Assembly (NCBI GenBank): GCA_964447335.1
Contig: CAYUSA010000011.1
Coordinates: 1 to 64,000 of the forward strand
Direction of reading: 5' to 3'
Origin: HRBIN12 sp964447335
GTDB taxonomy: Bacteria; Actinomycetota; UBA4738; HRBIN12
DNA length: 64,000 bases
Position numbers and translations under genes: made by a program. Shown piece after piece: positions 1-8,357 of this stretch (its first letter is position 1; each line of letters starts with the position of its first letter). Below the pieces are notes generated by a model, which saw only the letters and a list, made by a program, of their open reading frames with translations, ran no database searches and was not told where the DNA came from.

Positions 1-1
1 G

Positions 2-583
2 ACGCCGGCGGCCGCGACCGCGCGGGTGCTCGAGCCCATCGCGCCGGCCGCGGTGGGCGAGCTCGCGGCGTTCCCGTCCGCATCGGTCGGGGTCGTGCTC
101 CTGGTCTACTCGCCGGGCACGGCGGAGGCGCTCCCGGAGGCGAGCGGGTTCGTTGTCCCGCGCGGGATGGCGCCGATGCTGTCGGCGTCGCTCGTGTCCT
201 CGACGTGGCCCGACGATGCCTTCGGCGATCGCGCGGTCGTGCGGTGCGCGGTCGGCGGCGCGGGCTCCGAGGACGTGCTCGAGTCCCCCGACGGGGACAT
301 CGTCGAAGCGGTCGAGCGGCACCTCGCGGCCGTGCTCCCGCTCCCGCCGGCGGCCGAGGCCTCGGCGGTCGTTCGCTGGCCGAGGGCCATGCCGCAATAC
401 GAGGTCGGGCACCTCGAGCGGGTCGAGGCGGCCATCGCATCGCTCCCGCCCGGTATCTTCGTCGTGGGGAACGCGTACGAGGGCGTCGGCGTGGCCGACG
501 TCGTCCGGGGCGCGAACCGTGTCGCCGAGCGGGTGCGAGCGCATCTCGCCGGTGGGGACCGATCGGGCGAACTGGAGCACTGA
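2..583 (+). CDS. hemY: Protoporphyrinogen/coproporphyrinogen oxidase, C-terminal part (5' end outside window)
   Basis: The reading frame is open to the left edge, so this is the C-terminal ~193 residues of a longer protein (the family is about 450-500 aa). The end of the frame carries the typical closing segment of the HemY/CgoX flavoprotein family: a PRAMPQYEVGHLERV stretch followed by a GIFVVGNAYEGVGVADVVR stretch, which contributes to the FAD site. The enzyme oxidises coproporphyrinogen III (or protoporphyrinogen IX) to the porphyrin. The coproheme decarboxylase gene begins one base after its stop codon, so the two are almost certainly co-transcribed, and coproporphyrinogen is the likely substrate. 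That substrate choice is inferred from the neighbour. Confidence 0.88.
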   Translation, partial: TPAAATARVLEPIAPAAVGELAAFPSASVGVVLLVYSPGTAEALPEASGFVVPRGMAPMLSASLVSSTWPDDAFGDRAVVRCAVGGAGSEDVLESPDGDIVEAVERHLAAVLPLPPAAEASAVVRWPRAMPQYEVGHLERVEAAIASLPPGIFVVGNAYEGVGVADVVRGANRVAERVRAHLAGGDRSGELEH

Positions 584-584
584 C

Positions 585-1247
585 ATGAGCGAGACGGTGT
601 ACGCGCTGTATCCGGTGTTCAAGGCCCGCGAGGCTTTCCGCGACCTCGACGTCGACGACGTCGCCCAGGAGGTCGAGAACCTCTTCAAGGCGTGGGAGGG
701 CCGCATCGCGGTCCGCGGGGTGTACTCGACGGTGGGGTTCCGCGCGGACTCGGACCTGATGCTGTGGCTCGTGGGCTCGACGCCCGAGGACGTGCAGGAC
801 GCGCTGGTGGCGTTCCGGCGCACGCAGGCCGGCCGAGCGCTCGACGTGGCCTGGACGTTCATGGGCGTCGTGAAGCCGGCGGAGTTCAGCGCCGACCACG
901 CGCCCGCGTTCGTGAAGGGCGATCCGCCGAAGCGGTTCCTGAACGTCTACCCGTTCGTCCGCACGCCCGAGTGGTACCTGCTGCCGCGCGAGGAGCGTGC
1001 CGAGATGCTCGCAGAGCACGGCGTCATCGGCCGCGAGTACCCGGACGTGCTCGCGAACACGACGAGCGCGTTCGGCATCAACGACTGGGAGTGGATCTTG
1101 GCGTTCGAGGCCGACGAGCTCCACCGCATCGTCGACTGCATCCGGCGGCTGCGTGACGCGAAGGCCCGCCGCTACACGAAGGAGGAGATCCCCTTCGTGA
1201 CCGGGATCCGCAAGGACGTCCGCGCCGCATTCGCCGACCTCGCGTGA
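585..1247 (+). CDS. hemQ: Coproheme decarboxylase (chlorite-dismutase family, HemQ/ChdC)
   Basis: A 220-aa protein of the Cld fold. The family converts iron-coproporphyrin III to heme b with peroxide, the last step of the heme route used by Actinobacteria and Firmicutes. Visible hallmarks are YPFVRTPEWYLLP (residues ~121-133; its first Tyr matches the catalytic Tyr of the family), the LAEHG segment and the C-terminal NDWEWILAFEADELHRIVD block. I start it at the ATG at 585, directly after the hemY stop; a longer in-frame extension to 153 only reads antisense-like Arg/Ser-rich sequence over hemY. Length is normal for the actinobacterial subfamily. It supplies heme for the many cytochromes encoded nearby. 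Confidence 0.93.
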   Translation: MSETVYALYPVFKAREAFRDLDVDDVAQEVENLFKAWEGRIAVRGVYSTVGFRADSDLMLWLVGSTPEDVQDALVAFRRTQAGRALDVAWTFMGVVKPAEFSADHAPAFVKGDPPKRFLNVYPFVRTPEWYLLPREERAEMLAEHGVIGREYPDVLANTTSAFGINDWEWILAFEADELHRIVDCIRRLRDAKARRYTKEEIPFVTGIRKDVRAAFADLA

Positions 1248-1307
1248 CGTTGTGGGGCCGGCGCGCCGTGGCATGATTCGAAGGACGAGGCGACCGGGAG
1301 GTTCGAG

Positions 1308-1442
1308 GTGGCGCACGCGAAGGACAAGGGTCAGAAGCAGGTGAAGAAAGCCGCGCAGAAGAACGTGAAGGAGAAGCGCGCGGCCAAGCGGGCGAAGAAG
1401 GAAGGCGGGCGCCCGCAGCACCTGTCGACCACGAACGAATAG
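1308..1442 (+). CDS. Small lysine-rich hypothetical protein (44 aa)
   Basis: Starts at a GTG preceded by GGGAGG with a 6-nt spacer. It encodes 44 residues, strongly basic with repeated Lys/Ala/Arg (KKAAQKNVKEKRAAKRAKK) and no Cys or membrane segment. Its TAG stop overlaps the GTG start of the leucine dehydrogenase (taGTG), so translation may be coupled. The composition suggests a nucleic-acid-binding or disordered peptide, but I do not recognise the family. The good ribosome site and tight coupling are the reasons to call it real. Confidence 0.55.
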   Translation: MAHAKDKGQKQVKKAAQKNVKEKRAAKRAKKEGGRPQHLSTTNE

Positions 1443-2524
1443 TGCTCGAAGACCTCCTGCGAGCCTGGGACGGCGAGGAGGTCGTCGCCCGCTACGACGC
1501 GCCGACCTCCTCGTGGATGTTCGTCTGCGTGCACTCCACGCGCCTCGGCCCCGCTGCGGGAGGCACGAGGATGAAGGCCTACGCCGCGCCGCACGACGCG
1601 CTCCGTGATGGCCTGCGCCTCTCGACCGCGATGACGAGCAAGAACGCCGTGTCGGGCCTCCCGCTCGGTGGCGGCAAGGCGGTGCTCGCGGTGCCCGAGG
1701 TCCCGCAGGGCGAGCGCCGGCGCGAGCTCCTGCTGCGGTACGCGGCGCTCGTCGAGTCCCTCGGCGGGACGTACGTCACCGCGTGCGACATGAACACCTC
1801 CGAGACCGACATGGATGTCGTCGCCGAGGCCACGAGCCATGTGATGGGCCGCACCGTCGAGAACGGGGGCTCGGGAAGCTCGGGGCCCTCGACCGCGGTC
1901 GGGGTGTTCCACGGCATCCGCGCGGCGGTGGCGCACGCCTTCGGCTCCGGGGACGTCGCCGGGCGCTCGGTGCTGATCCAGGGGGTCGGGGCGGTCGGGC
2001 GGGTCCTCGCCGGGCTGCTCGCGGAGGCCGGCGCTCGCCTGATCCTCGCCGACGTCGACGAGGCCCGAGCGAGGGGGGCCGCGGCCGAGCTCGGCGCCGA
2101 GGTCGTGGCGGCCGAGCAGGCCGTCGCCGCCGAGTGCGACGTGCTCTCCTGCGCGACCGGCGGGGTGCTGAACCGCGTGACGATCCCCGCGCTGCGGTGC
2201 CGCGTGATCGCCGGCGCGGCGAACAACCAGCTCGGCGCGCCCGAGGACGCCGGCGCGCTCGCGGAGCGGGGCATCCTGTACGCGCCGGACTACGTGGTGA
2301 ACGCCGGCGGCATCATCCACCTCGCATCGCTCGAGCTCCTCGGCGAGGGCGAGACCGAGCGCGACGCGCGCCTGCGCGGCATCGCCGACACCCTCGCGGA
2401 GTGCTTCGGCATCGCGGACGCCGAGGGCATCTCGACCGGCGCCGCCGCCGAGCGTATGGTCGCCGCCCGCCTGGCCGCGGGCCCGCGCCCGCGAGCGCGG
2501 CATCGACGGCTTCACCCTGCGTGA
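1442..2524 (+). CDS. Leucine/valine dehydrogenase (Glu/Leu/Phe/Val dehydrogenase family), C-terminus altered
   Basis: NAD-dependent oxidative deaminase of branched-chain amino acids (leucine to 4-methyl-2-oxopentanoate). The N-terminal substrate domain shows MTSKNAVSGLPLGGGKAVL with the family's two lysines (K67, K79) and TACDMNTSETD with the catalytic Asp (D116). The Rossmann domain starts around residue 175 with IQGVGAVG, and APDYVVNAGG is conserved near residue 285. The final ~15 residues (Arg/Pro/His-rich) do not look like the family. In another frame the same DNA reads as the N-terminal part of a TetR regulator, so the end of this gene seems fused to its neighbour by a small deletion or an assembly error. 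The core should be functional if the sequence is right. Confidence 0.85.
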   Translation: MLEDLLRAWDGEEVVARYDAPTSSWMFVCVHSTRLGPAAGGTRMKAYAAPHDALRDGLRLSTAMTSKNAVSGLPLGGGKAVLAVPEVPQGERRRELLLRYAALVESLGGTYVTACDMNTSETDMDVVAEATSHVMGRTVENGGSGSSGPSTAVGVFHGIRAAVAHAFGSGDVAGRSVLIQGVGAVGRVLAGLLAEAGARLILADVDEARARGAAAELGAEVVAAEQAVAAECDVLSCATGGVLNRVTIPALRCRVIAGAANNQLGAPEDAGALAERGILYAPDYVVNAGGIIHLASLELLGEGETERDARLRGIADTLAECFGIADAEGISTGAAAERMVAARLAAGPRPRARHRRLHPA

Positions 2525-2525
2525 G

Positions 2526-3028
2526 GTGGCTCGTCGTGCGGGCGTCTCCCACGCCGCCCCCTACCACCACTTCGCCGACCGGGCGGCGCTCGTCACGGCC
2601 CTGGCCGTCGAGGGCTTCGAGGCGTTCGCCGCCACTTTCCGTGAGGCGGTGGCGCGGAGCGAGGGTGGCCCCCTCGACCGGATCCGCGAGGTCGGCCGCG
2701 CGTACGTGCGGTTCGCCTTCGACGACCCTGCGCGCTTCGCACTGATGTGGCGCCCCGAGCTCCGATCGGAGCGCGACGACTCACCCGTCGACGAAGCCGG
2801 GCTCGCCTCCTATCAGGTCCTGATCGACCAGATCGAGGCGGGCCAGCGGGCCGGGGAGATCCGCGAGGGCGACGTCGCGCTCCTCTCGCTCTCGGCGTGG
2901 TCGGCCGTGCACGCGTCACGGCGCTGATCATCGACGGGCCGCTGCGCGCGCAGGTGCTCACGTGGGAGCAGGCCGAACCGATGGTCGACGCCGTGCTCGA
3001 CCTCGCGATCCGGGGCCTCAGGCCGTAG
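2526..3028 (+). pseudogene. TetR-family regulator, truncated at the N-terminus and frameshifted
   Basis: The frame from 2526 reads ARRAGVSHAAPYHHFADRAAL, the recognition helix of a TetR DNA-binding domain, followed by a TetR C-terminal domain (about residues 35-130). In-frame sequence upstream (RARERGIDGFTLREV) is also TetR but lies inside the 3' end of the leucine dehydrogenase and has no start codon. At about 2913 the frame breaks: it stops at 2927, while the expected continuation (VTALIIDGPLRAQVLTW to the end at 3028) is one frame away. Inserting one G would restore HGVTALIIDG. The gene is therefore broken twice, or the assembly has errors. Its end overlaps the convergent aquaporin gene by 11 nt. 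Confidence 0.7.
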
Positions 3029-3767
3029 GTGCCTCCCCGTCGGGGGCGGCCGAAGCTCTCGGAACCGGCTGATGCAGGAAGATGCCGCGGTAGAGCAGGG
3101 CCGCGAGGATCCCTCCGACCAGCGGCCCGGCGATCCACACGTACCAGTCGGACCACAGCTGTGCGGCGAACGCGGGGCCGAGCCACCTGGCGGGGTTCAT
3201 CGCCGCGCCGGTATACGGCCCGAAGACCATCACGTTCGAGGCGGCGGCCAGGCCGATGATGATGCCGCCCGTCTTCGACCAGCCACCGCGAGCGTCGACG
3301 AGGGTGCCGAAGAACACGAAGACGAGGATGAACGTGATCGTCGCCTCGATCGCGATCCCCTTGCCCACGCCCAGGACGGGCGAGAGGGTCGGGACTCCTC
3401 CGCCCGTTGCGTCGTAGATGAAACTCGGCACCAGGAAGCGCAGGAGCAGGGCGCCCAGGATGGCCCCGAGGAGCTGGGCGAAGATGTACGCCACGGCGCG
3501 AGTTGGCTCGATCTTCCCCGTGACCCACAACCCGATCGTCACCGCTGGGTTGACATGACCCCCGGAGAGGTGGCTGACCCCCGAGACCGCGACGCCGAGC
3601 GCGAGGCCAGTGGCGAGCGCGGCGCCCATCTGGTCGATGCCAACGTTCGTGGCGACGATCGCGCCGCTGCTCACGAGGACGAATGCGAAGGTGGCAACGA
3701 GCTCAGCGACAGTCGCTCGCCCGATGCTCGTCGGGTACCCCACTTCCTGGTGCGATGTCTCGGTCAT
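3018..3767 (-). CDS. Aquaporin / glycerol-facilitator family channel (MIP)
   Basis: A 249-aa six-helix membrane channel with both hallmark half-helices: GGHVNPAVT (first NPA, about residue 73) and GAAMNPARWLGPA (second NPA, about residue 193). It would conduct water or small neutral solutes. The aromatic/Arg filter position (R after the second NPA) is present, but aquaporin and glyceroporin cannot be separated by eye. Its ATG overlaps the NHL gene stop as ATGA, so it looks like the last gene of the long minus-strand cytochrome cluster, which is an unusual place for an aquaporin. The 3' end runs 11 nt into the broken TetR gene. Confidence 0.9.
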   Translation of the reverse strand: MTETSHQEVGYPTSIGRATVAELVATFAFVLVSSGAIVATNVGIDQMGAALATGLALGVAVSGVSHLSGGHVNPAVTIGLWVTGKIEPTRAVAYIFAQLLGAILGALLLRFLVPSFIYDATGGGVPTLSPVLGVGKGIAIEATITFILVFVFFGTLVDARGGWSKTGGIIIGLAAASNVMVFGPYTGAAMNPARWLGPAFAAQLWSDWYVWIAGPLVGGILAALLYRGIFLHQPVPRASAAPDGEAPTA

Positions 3768-4981
3768 GGCTGCGGCGACGGCGAAGGCTCGCGCTCGGAC
3801 TTGGGTGTGGACCAGGTGTTCCAGGGGTTCGAGACGGCACCCACGTACTTGCCCGCCTCGATCTCATCCGGCGGTGGGTACGGCGTTCGAAGCCGGAAGA
3901 TCACGACGCGGTTGTTCTCTCGGTCGGCGATCGCCCAGAGATCCTGCGTGTCGAAGGCGATCTGATCCGGGAACCTGAACGCTCCATCCTCGTATCCGTT
4001 CCGGCCGAACTCCGCCAGCAGCTCCCCTTCGGGCGAGAGCACCGAGATGTGGCCCGCGCCCATGCCGTCCTCGTCGGGACGGAAGGTGTCCACGACGTAC
4101 AGGTTCCCATCGGGACCGATCTGGATGCTCCGGGGAAGCTGCCAGAATCCCGTCGTTTCTCCGGCCGAGTCCGGTGTGCCAGAGACCCAGAGCCACTGTC
4201 CCTCGGGGCTCAGCGCGACGACGCGGCGGTTGGTCGTGTCGGCAACGTAGAAGGTGCCCGTCGCGGGGTCGACGGTGAAGCTGTCAGGGAAGTTGAACTG
4301 GCCGAACTCGGGGCCACGGACGTTCTCCTTCTTCACGGTGCCGACCCACCGGCTGGTGACGTGGCCCGACGTGTCGAAGAAGTAGAGACCGTCGTTGCTA
4401 GACACGACGACTCGTCCTTCGACGATCTCGACGTCGTAGGGCGTGAAGCCTTCGCCGAAGACCTCGAGATCCTGGTCGTCGGCGGGAAGATGGCCGACGT
4501 ACTCGCCGGATGTCGTGTACACCTGGACGAACCCGCTGCCGTAGTCGGCCACGTACACCCGCCCGCCTGCGTCGTCGATCGTGAGCCCATACGGGGCGAT
4601 CAGCTTGCCCGCACCGTCATCCGCTCCGATCATCCGCACGAACGTGCCATCCGTCGTGTACTGCTCGACCCGCGAACGGCCGGTGTTGGAGATCCACACG
4701 TTGTCATTGCCGCTGAACGCGACGCCGAGGGGTGTGCGGAGGAGCTCGTCGGCCCCCTCTCCGTAGCCGTAGATCGTGGTGACGACCTCGATGGGGTAGC
4801 CAGCCGCCTGCCCCGGGGGTGTCGTCTGTTGCGGCCACAGCAGCCAGATCAGAAGCGCCAGCAGGAAGAGCGCAGCGACCCCGAGGGTCCAGAAGAGGAT
4901 GATCAGCAGCTTCCGCGTCGATCTGTCCTCGTCTTCGCCCTGAGTCGAACGCTTGTCCTCGAGTGTGTCGGGGGTTGCCAT
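3764..4981 (-). CDS. Membrane-anchored NHL-repeat beta-propeller protein
   Basis: 405 aa. The N-terminus is cytoplasmic and polar, followed by one membrane helix (LLIILFWTLGVAALFLLALL, about residues 24-43) and an exported NHL/six-bladed-propeller domain. Repeats such as TPLGVAFSGNDNVWISNTGRS, APYGLTIDDAGGRVYVADY, NFPDSFTVDPATGTFYVADT and LPRSIQIGPDGNLYVVDT recur about every 45-60 residues. The start at 4981 is chosen because AGGAGG sits 9 nt upstream; a longer frame only reads antisense of the TPR gene. NHL propellers usually mediate protein contacts. In other bacteria they accompany multiheme cytochrome and peptidyl-prolyl-isomerase genes, as here, so a role in organising the cytochrome system outside the membrane is a reasonable inference. 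Confidence 0.85.
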   Translation of the reverse strand: MATPDTLEDKRSTQGEDEDRSTRKLLIILFWTLGVAALFLLALLIWLLWPQQTTPPGQAAGYPIEVVTTIYGYGEGADELLRTPLGVAFSGNDNVWISNTGRSRVEQYTTDGTFVRMIGADDGAGKLIAPYGLTIDDAGGRVYVADYGSGFVQVYTTSGEYVGHLPADDQDLEVFGEGFTPYDVEIVEGRVVVSSNDGLYFFDTSGHVTSRWVGTVKKENVRGPEFGQFNFPDSFTVDPATGTFYVADTTNRRVVALSPEGQWLWVSGTPDSAGETTGFWQLPRSIQIGPDGNLYVVDTFRPDEDGMGAGHISVLSPEGELLAEFGRNGYEDGAFRFPDQIAFDTQDLWAIADRENNRVVIFRLRTPYPPPDEIEAGKYVGAVSNPWNTWSTPKSEREPSPSPQP

Positions 4982-5009
4982 CGTCGGATGCCTCCTACTG
5001 TCCATCTCG

Positions 5010-5651
5010 CTAGTCGTTGCCCTGCAATCGCGCGATCGCCTCTGCGATTTCCGTATTCGCCGGGTCGTATCGGGCGGCCTCCTCGTATTCGGAGAGGGCT
5101 TCCGCGTCCTTCCCGAGGGCTTCCAGAGCCTTCGCGAGTCCGAGATGCGCCTCGAACACGCTCGATGAGTCCTCGAGGCCGTGCCGGTATGCGCTCGCGG
5201 CGTGCTTCGCGTCGCCGAGCGACATGTAGACGTCTCCGATCGCCACGAGCGGGACGACCTTGCTGCCGGTCGGGGCCTGCTCTGCTCCGCTCTCGAGGAG
5301 CTGGAGGGCACGCGGCGAGTCCTCATCGGCGACGAGGATCCCAAGCTGCGTGAGAGCCACCCAGTTGTTCGCGTTGAGGTCGAGCGCGTCTTCGAATGCG
5401 GCCCTGGCCTCGCCGGCGCGATCGGCACCGAGGAGCGCGAGTCCGAGACCGACCAGCGGGCGGTCGTCGTCGGGAGCAGCGACGACCCTCTGTCGCCAGA
5501 TCTCGATGGTCCGGTCGGTCGCGCGCGTTGGGAGCTCCGCAGGTCGCAGCTTGATGGCCAGGATGGTGCCCCCGAGCCCGAGGACCACGAGGGTGAGCGC
5601 CAGGACCGCTGCGACGAGTCCTTTGGGTAGGGATTCAGCTCTGCTGCTCAT
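5010..5651 (-). CDS. Membrane-anchored tetratricopeptide-repeat protein
   Basis: 213 aa: one N-terminal membrane helix (LVAAVLALTLVVLGLGGTILAI) followed by about four TPR units. Recognisable helices include RPLVGLGLALLGADRAGEARAAFEDALDL, VPLVAIGDVYMSLGDAKHAASAYRHGL and AHLGLAKALEALGKDAEALSEYEEAARYDP. TPR domains hold protein partners; in cytochrome c maturation, CcmI/CcmH-type TPR domains hold apocytochromes, so a scaffold role is plausible but unproven. The start at 5651 (MSSRAES) has GGAG 8 nt upstream and overlaps the end of the SurA-like gene by 17 nt. It lies between a folding chaperone and an NHL propeller in the cytochrome cluster. Confidence 0.85.
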   Translation of the reverse strand: MSSRAESLPKGLVAAVLALTLVVLGLGGTILAIKLRPAELPTRATDRTIEIWRQRVVAAPDDDRPLVGLGLALLGADRAGEARAAFEDALDLNANNWVALTQLGILVADEDSPRALQLLESGAEQAPTGSKVVPLVAIGDVYMSLGDAKHAASAYRHGLEDSSSVFEAHLGLAKALEALGKDAEALSEYEEAARYDPANTEIAEAIARLQGND

Positions 5652-6348
5652 CGATCTCACTCCACCATTCCGCGAGGACGACCTCGACGCTTGCGGATCG
5701 CCTCTGATCGTCCAGCCATGAGATGAAGGCCTCATCCTTCATCTGTTGCTCCACGTCGTCCCGCACGTCGGCGCGTGCCTCCGAGAACGTGGCCGGTTCG
5801 CCGTCGTCTGCGGTGTAGGAGGCCGTGTTGGCCTCATAATGCTCGCGTAGCTGCGCTTCGCTGGCATGGACGTCCGATGTGACCGCTTCGAAGACACGCG
5901 TACTGATGATTTGGAGTTCCATCCGGTTCTCGACGTCGCCCTGATCCATCTGCTCGGACGTGAGCCAGGTCTGGTACTCGGCGAGCGTGGGGAACAGGTC
6001 GATGACGTCCTGGACGGCCGATGCGATCTCCTGATCGGTAACCGCGATGCCTTGACGATCCGCTTCCTCCCTGATGAGTTGATCGTCGACCAACGACTGG
6101 AGAACCTGGTCGTGCCAGTCACTGCCGCTGAGCGGCCCCTGAGATCCCTCGTGCATGCCGGCGAGGCTCCGCACTCGGGATCGGGCCTCGTCGAGGTAGA
6201 TAGGCCGTCCGTCAACGGTCGCGATCACGGGGCTCCGGTTCGATGACCTCAGGGGGCCGACCCCGAGGAGCCAGGCCGTGCCCAACGTGAGGACGGCGAG
6301 TACGCCCACCAAGATGAGGATGGCGGCGCTTCGGTTGGTGAGTTTCAT
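5635..6348 (-). CDS. SurA-like exported foldase/chaperone, lipid- or membrane-anchored
   Basis: 237 aa. An N-terminal hydrophobic helix (AILILVGVLAVLTLGTAWLLGVG) anchors a domain that begins VIATVDGRPIYLDEARSRV. This matches the SurA/PrsA N-terminal chaperone fold (VNG-x-x-I-t-x-x-e pattern), followed by QVLQSLVDDQLIREEADRQGIAVTDQEI. I see no clear parvulin (PPIC) catalytic domain, so it is probably a chaperone rather than an isomerase. The start at 6348 has AGGAG 8 nt upstream and overlaps the stop of the upstream cytochrome gene (ATGA). Peptidyl-prolyl-isomerase-like proteins commonly sit beside large multiheme cytochromes; this one likely helps fold or export those encoded next to it. Confidence 0.82.
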   Translation of the reverse strand: MKLTNRSAAILILVGVLAVLTLGTAWLLGVGPLRSSNRSPVIATVDGRPIYLDEARSRVRSLAGMHEGSQGPLSGSDWHDQVLQSLVDDQLIREEADRQGIAVTDQEIASAVQDVIDLFPTLAEYQTWLTSEQMDQGDVENRMELQIISTRVFEAVTSDVHASEAQLREHYEANTASYTADDGEPATFSEARADVRDDVEQQMKDEAFISWLDDQRRSASVEVVLAEWWSEIDEQQS

Positions 6349-7184
6349 GGTCGGACTCCTACGGACGGGAGGGGTTGCGGCGGGAGCGGGGCGTGACACC
6401 GATCGCTGCACCAGTTGCCAGCATGACAGGCGTAGCACGCGGTGGCGTCCTCCACGGCGACGCTCCCGTGGAGATTGACCCAGTCCTGGGGGTGTGGCAG
6501 GGCATGGCACTGCTGGCAGTTGGCTTCCTCGTGACACGTGAGGCACGTGTCACGATCCGAACCGTCGAGGCCTTCGCTGTGGATCTGTGTCGTCGGTGCG
6601 GCCCCCGCGAACGTGTTGCGCGGGTGGCAGACCGCACAGTCCACGACGCTGCTCCGCGGCGCCCCGAGCGCATAGAAGTGGGGGAGGGACGCAGGGGGGT
6701 GGCAGTAGCCGCATTCGTCCTTGTTGTTCACCTCGTCATGGCAGTCCGAGCACATCTCCTCCCGCGGGCGCGGGGGGTTCGGGTGCGGGTTCTGTGGATG
6801 GCACGTCTCACATGCCACCCCGAGCTCGGCGTGGAGCGGGTGGTTCATGTACACGGTGAACTTGCGCTGCGTGGCGTAGTCGCGGTGGCACGCGACGCAG
6901 GCGGTGAACTCCGGGTCGAGCGGGGGCGTCTCGGGGCCGCTCCAGAGGGGAACGACCCAGTCGTCGTAGACCTCGCGCGCTGCGCGGGCGGATCTCGTCT
7001 TGATCCCGGGGTTGTTCTCGGTTCCGCTCCAGACGCGCTCGACCGACTCCGCCACGCTGCCGAGATCCTTCCTCGCGCTGGGCGAGACGAACACGAACGC
7101 GACGAGCACGCCTTCCGCGAGGAGCAGGATGAAGACCGTCGAGATCAGGATCACGAGCGCGCGGGACCGCTTCCGGCGCGTCAC
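6345..7184 (-). CDS. Membrane-anchored multiheme cytochrome c (8 CXXCH + 1 CX3CH)
   Basis: 279 aa. A short basic N-terminus and membrane helix (ALVILISTVFILLLAEGVLVAFVF) precede an exported domain with eight CXXCH sites (CVACH, CETCH, CSDCH, CGYCH, CAVCH, CLTCH, CQQCH, CYACH) and one CX3CH site (CSDRCH) near the C-terminus. Many extra His residues can serve as distal ligands. The GTG start at 7184 overlaps the previous stop (GTGA) and has GGAGG 7 nt upstream; upstream in-frame sequence is antisense-like. It would carry electrons outside the membrane, in series with the neighbouring cytochromes and the quinol oxidoreductase. Attachment of heme at a CX3CH site is unusual for a standard Ccm system and would need checking. 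Confidence 0.9.
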   Translation of the reverse strand: MTRRKRSRALVILISTVFILLLAEGVLVAFVFVSPSARKDLGSVAESVERVWSGTENNPGIKTRSARAAREVYDDWVVPLWSGPETPPLDPEFTACVACHRDYATQRKFTVYMNHPLHAELGVACETCHPQNPHPNPPRPREEMCSDCHDEVNNKDECGYCHPPASLPHFYALGAPRSSVVDCAVCHPRNTFAGAAPTTQIHSEGLDGSDRDTCLTCHEEANCQQCHALPHPQDWVNLHGSVAVEDATACYACHAGNWCSDRCHAPLPPQPLPSVGVRP

Positions 7185-8348
7185 GACGTGCCTCCGGTGT
7201 ACAGGTCCTGTTCCTGGTGCACACCGTGCTCGGAATGGCAGGTGGTGCAGTCCGTTCTCGGGTGGCAGAGCAGGCAGGGGGTCACCGGGGCGTCCGCGAG
7301 GTCGCGCCAGTGCTCTCCGAGCCACCGCGCGTTGTGCGGGATCTCGGTGCCGTGGCAGCCAGCGCAGAAGGTCTGCGGGTGGCAGCCCTCGCAGGTCTGA
7401 GCGCCGAGCTCCTCCTGCGTCGGACCGTGGGTGTTGATCCACCCGTCGGGGTGGGGGTAGGTCTCGCGGAAGTGGCAGGCCTCACAGAAGTTCGTCGCGT
7501 GGCACTCGGTGCAGGAGTCGGGGTTCGCCACGACGTCATCGCCGTGGGTCTGCACGTAGAGGCGGGGGTGGACGGCGCCCTCGGCCTGCTCGACGGGGCG
7601 CTCGAATCCGGTGAGACGGAACGGTGGGTGCGAGACGTCGCCGTGGCACGAGGCGCATGTCGCTCCAGTCGCATGTGCCGCGGCGAGGTCGGGGGTCGTG
7701 GCGATGTCGTCGTGACAGGAGTCGCAGGACCGCGCGTCCAGCACGCCGTGCGCGATGTCCCAGCCCGTGAACTCATCGATGGTCTCGCGCGCGAGCGTGG
7801 GCAGGTACCGCAGCGCGCCGACGAGACCGGGGCTCGCGTGACACGCGAGGCACGACACGTCGGCGTGGACGGAGCGGTCGGCAGCTTGGACGGCCGGCTC
7901 GATCTCGTGGCAGGAGGAGCAGAACGCGTCCGAGGACGCGACACGGTTCCACCCGACGAACAGGAGCGCGACCGCGAGCACACCGCCGAGCACCACGAGC
8001 GCCCGGAGCACCCGGTGCCAAGGCGGCTGCTCCTCGCCGCGCGTGGCCACCGGCTCGGGCTCCGCCACCGGCTCGGGCCGGGTCTCGACGGCCTCGGGCT
8101 CTTCGCCCTCGTNNNNNNNNNNNNNNNNNNNNNNNNNNNNNNNNNNNNNNNNNNNNNNNNNNNNNNNNNNNNNNNNNNNNNNNNNNNNNNNNNNNNNNNN
8201 NNNNNNNNNNNNCACGCAGCTCGGCCTCGGGCTCTTCGCCCTCGTCACGCAGCTCGGCCTCGGGCTCTTCGCCCTCGTCACGCAGCTCGGCCTCGGGCTC
8301 CTCGCCCTGGTCGCGCGTCTCGTCCTCGGGCCGGTCATCCTGGCCCAC
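7181..8348 (-). CDS. Decaheme cytochrome c with NapC-like N-terminal part and Glu-rich repeat (interrupted by sequence gap)
   Basis: Starts at a GTG at 8348 (MGQDDRPEDETRDQ), just after an AAGGGGG ribosome site. The N-terminus is a tandem 11-residue acidic repeat (GEEPEAELRDE) that runs into the 100-N gap. After the gap come VETRPEPVAEPEPV, a membrane helix (LRALVVLGGVLAVALLFVGW) and an exported domain. FCSSCHEIEPAV... SVHADVSCLACHASPG resembles the NapC/NrfH quinol-dehydrogenase fold. There are ten CXXCH sites in total (CSSCH, CLACH, CDSCH, CASCH, CTECH, CEACH, CEGCH, CAGCH, CLLCH, CTTCH). The two sequenced parts sum to 1068 nt (356 codons), so the gene is in frame only if the real gap is a multiple of three; with 100 N it appears frameshifted, which is an artefact. 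Confidence 0.85.
8113..8212. other. Assembly gap (100 N) inside a tandem repeat
   Basis: Exactly 100 ambiguous bases, a conventional placeholder length. It lies precisely between the end of one 33-bp repeat unit on the left and the start of another on the right, within the acidic repeat of the decaheme cytochrome gene. The missing sequence is therefore probably a whole number of 33-bp units, possibly zero. Confidence 0.97.
8213..8311. repeat. 33-bp tandem repeat encoding GEEPEAELRDE
   Basis: Three consecutive 33-bp units at 8213-8245, 8246-8278 and 8279-8311. The first two are identical and the third differs at a few positions. A partial unit continues on the other side of the gap (about 8090-8112), and a degenerate unit follows at 8312-8344. 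Each unit encodes the acidic 11-mer GEEPEAELRDE on the minus strand, upstream of the membrane helix and so predicted to be cytoplasmic. The repeat explains the failed assembly. Confidence 0.92.
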
Positions 8349-8357
8349 GGGTCCCCC

